Origin: Paraspadella gotoi
Taxonomy: Eukaryota; Chaetognatha
DNA length: 64,000 nt
Reading direction: 5' to 3'
Assembly (NCBI GenBank): GCA_051294375.1
Contig: CM119270.1
Coordinates: 3,281,436-3,345,435 of the forward strand
Position numbers and translations under genes: made by a program. Shown in pieces: positions 63,841 through 64,000 of this stretch. How positions within the stretch are numbered: the first letter of the stretch is position 1; each line of letters starts with the position of its first letter. Under the pieces are notes generated by a model that was not told where the DNA came from, ran no database searches, and saw nothing but the letters and a program-made list of their open reading frames with translations.

Positions 63841-64000
63841 GAGCGAGACGAGGAAAAAAAAAATAGTCAAGGAAAAATAACAGAAAAATAAATTTTCTAC
63901 GCTTTTTTATTCTCAATTTTTCTGTTTGATTTTTTATTTTTATTTTTTCGCTTTTTTTGATTTCGTCATTCGAAACAGAAAAAAAACAACTTCTTCTTGA

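Overview
The window is metazoan nuclear DNA, most likely from an invertebrate that I cannot name. Genes are split into short GC-rich exons with GT/AG introns. They lie in AT-rich DNA crowded with microsatellites, minisatellites, fold-back elements, MITE-like and SINE-like repeats. Protein evidence (class B GPCR, pentraxin, mitochondrial GABA transaminase, EGF module) fits an animal. The assembly is a draft: there are eight N gaps, and some stretches look like uncorrected long-read sequence.

Layout. 1-1.9 kb: AT-rich DNA with a fold-back element. 1.97-2.47 kb: last exon of an unknown + strand gene. 3.4-9.3 kb: repeats (52-bp minisatellite, a ~1 kb palindromic element, GAY and GAG repeats, purine/pyrimidine tracts). 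9.9-15.2 kb: + strand gene with a helical N-terminal exon and a pentraxin domain over four phase-compatible exons. 17.1-19.5 kb: - strand gene whose last exon carries many R-R-x-S repeats. 21.6-21.9 kb: cluster of six CACGTG sites. 23.5-25.3 kb: - strand Cys-rich exons of unknown family. 25.8-26.2 and 33.0-33.7 kb: related satellite arrays. 29.1-31.1 kb: short degenerate LTR element. 32.5-34.4 kb: weak + strand exons. 34.5-36.75 kb: - strand, apparently complete four-exon gene for a small secreted EGF-type Cys-rich protein. 37.5-40.8 kb recurs as a noisy copy at 44.5-48.1 kb. 50.4-56.5 kb: + strand class B (secretin-like) GPCR, TM3 to C-terminus. 57.2-59.2 kb: - strand 4-aminobutyrate aminotransferase, with its middle lost in a gap. 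59.2-64 kb: repeats and one doubtful exon.

How the genes relate. There are no operons. The GPCR and GABA-transaminase genes are convergent, their stops about 650 bp apart. GABA transaminase degrades the transmitter GABA in mitochondria. A class B GPCR is normally a peptide-hormone receptor, and a pentraxin with a helical N-terminus resembles the neuronal/long pentraxins. A neural theme is possible but inferred.

Most worth a second look: (a) the EGF gene, whose signal-peptide core is poly-Val coded by a GTC microsatellite, and whose first-exon end plus splice donor has been amplified into a ~46-bp minisatellite; (b) the GPCR tail, built from two tandem phospho-site-like repeat arrays, with a microsatellite-coded poly-Gly extracellular loop; (c) the R-R-x-S repeat protein; (d) a pentraxin lacking both cysteines of the family disulfide; (e) the E-box cluster; (f) several multi-copy repeat families defined here from internal copies.
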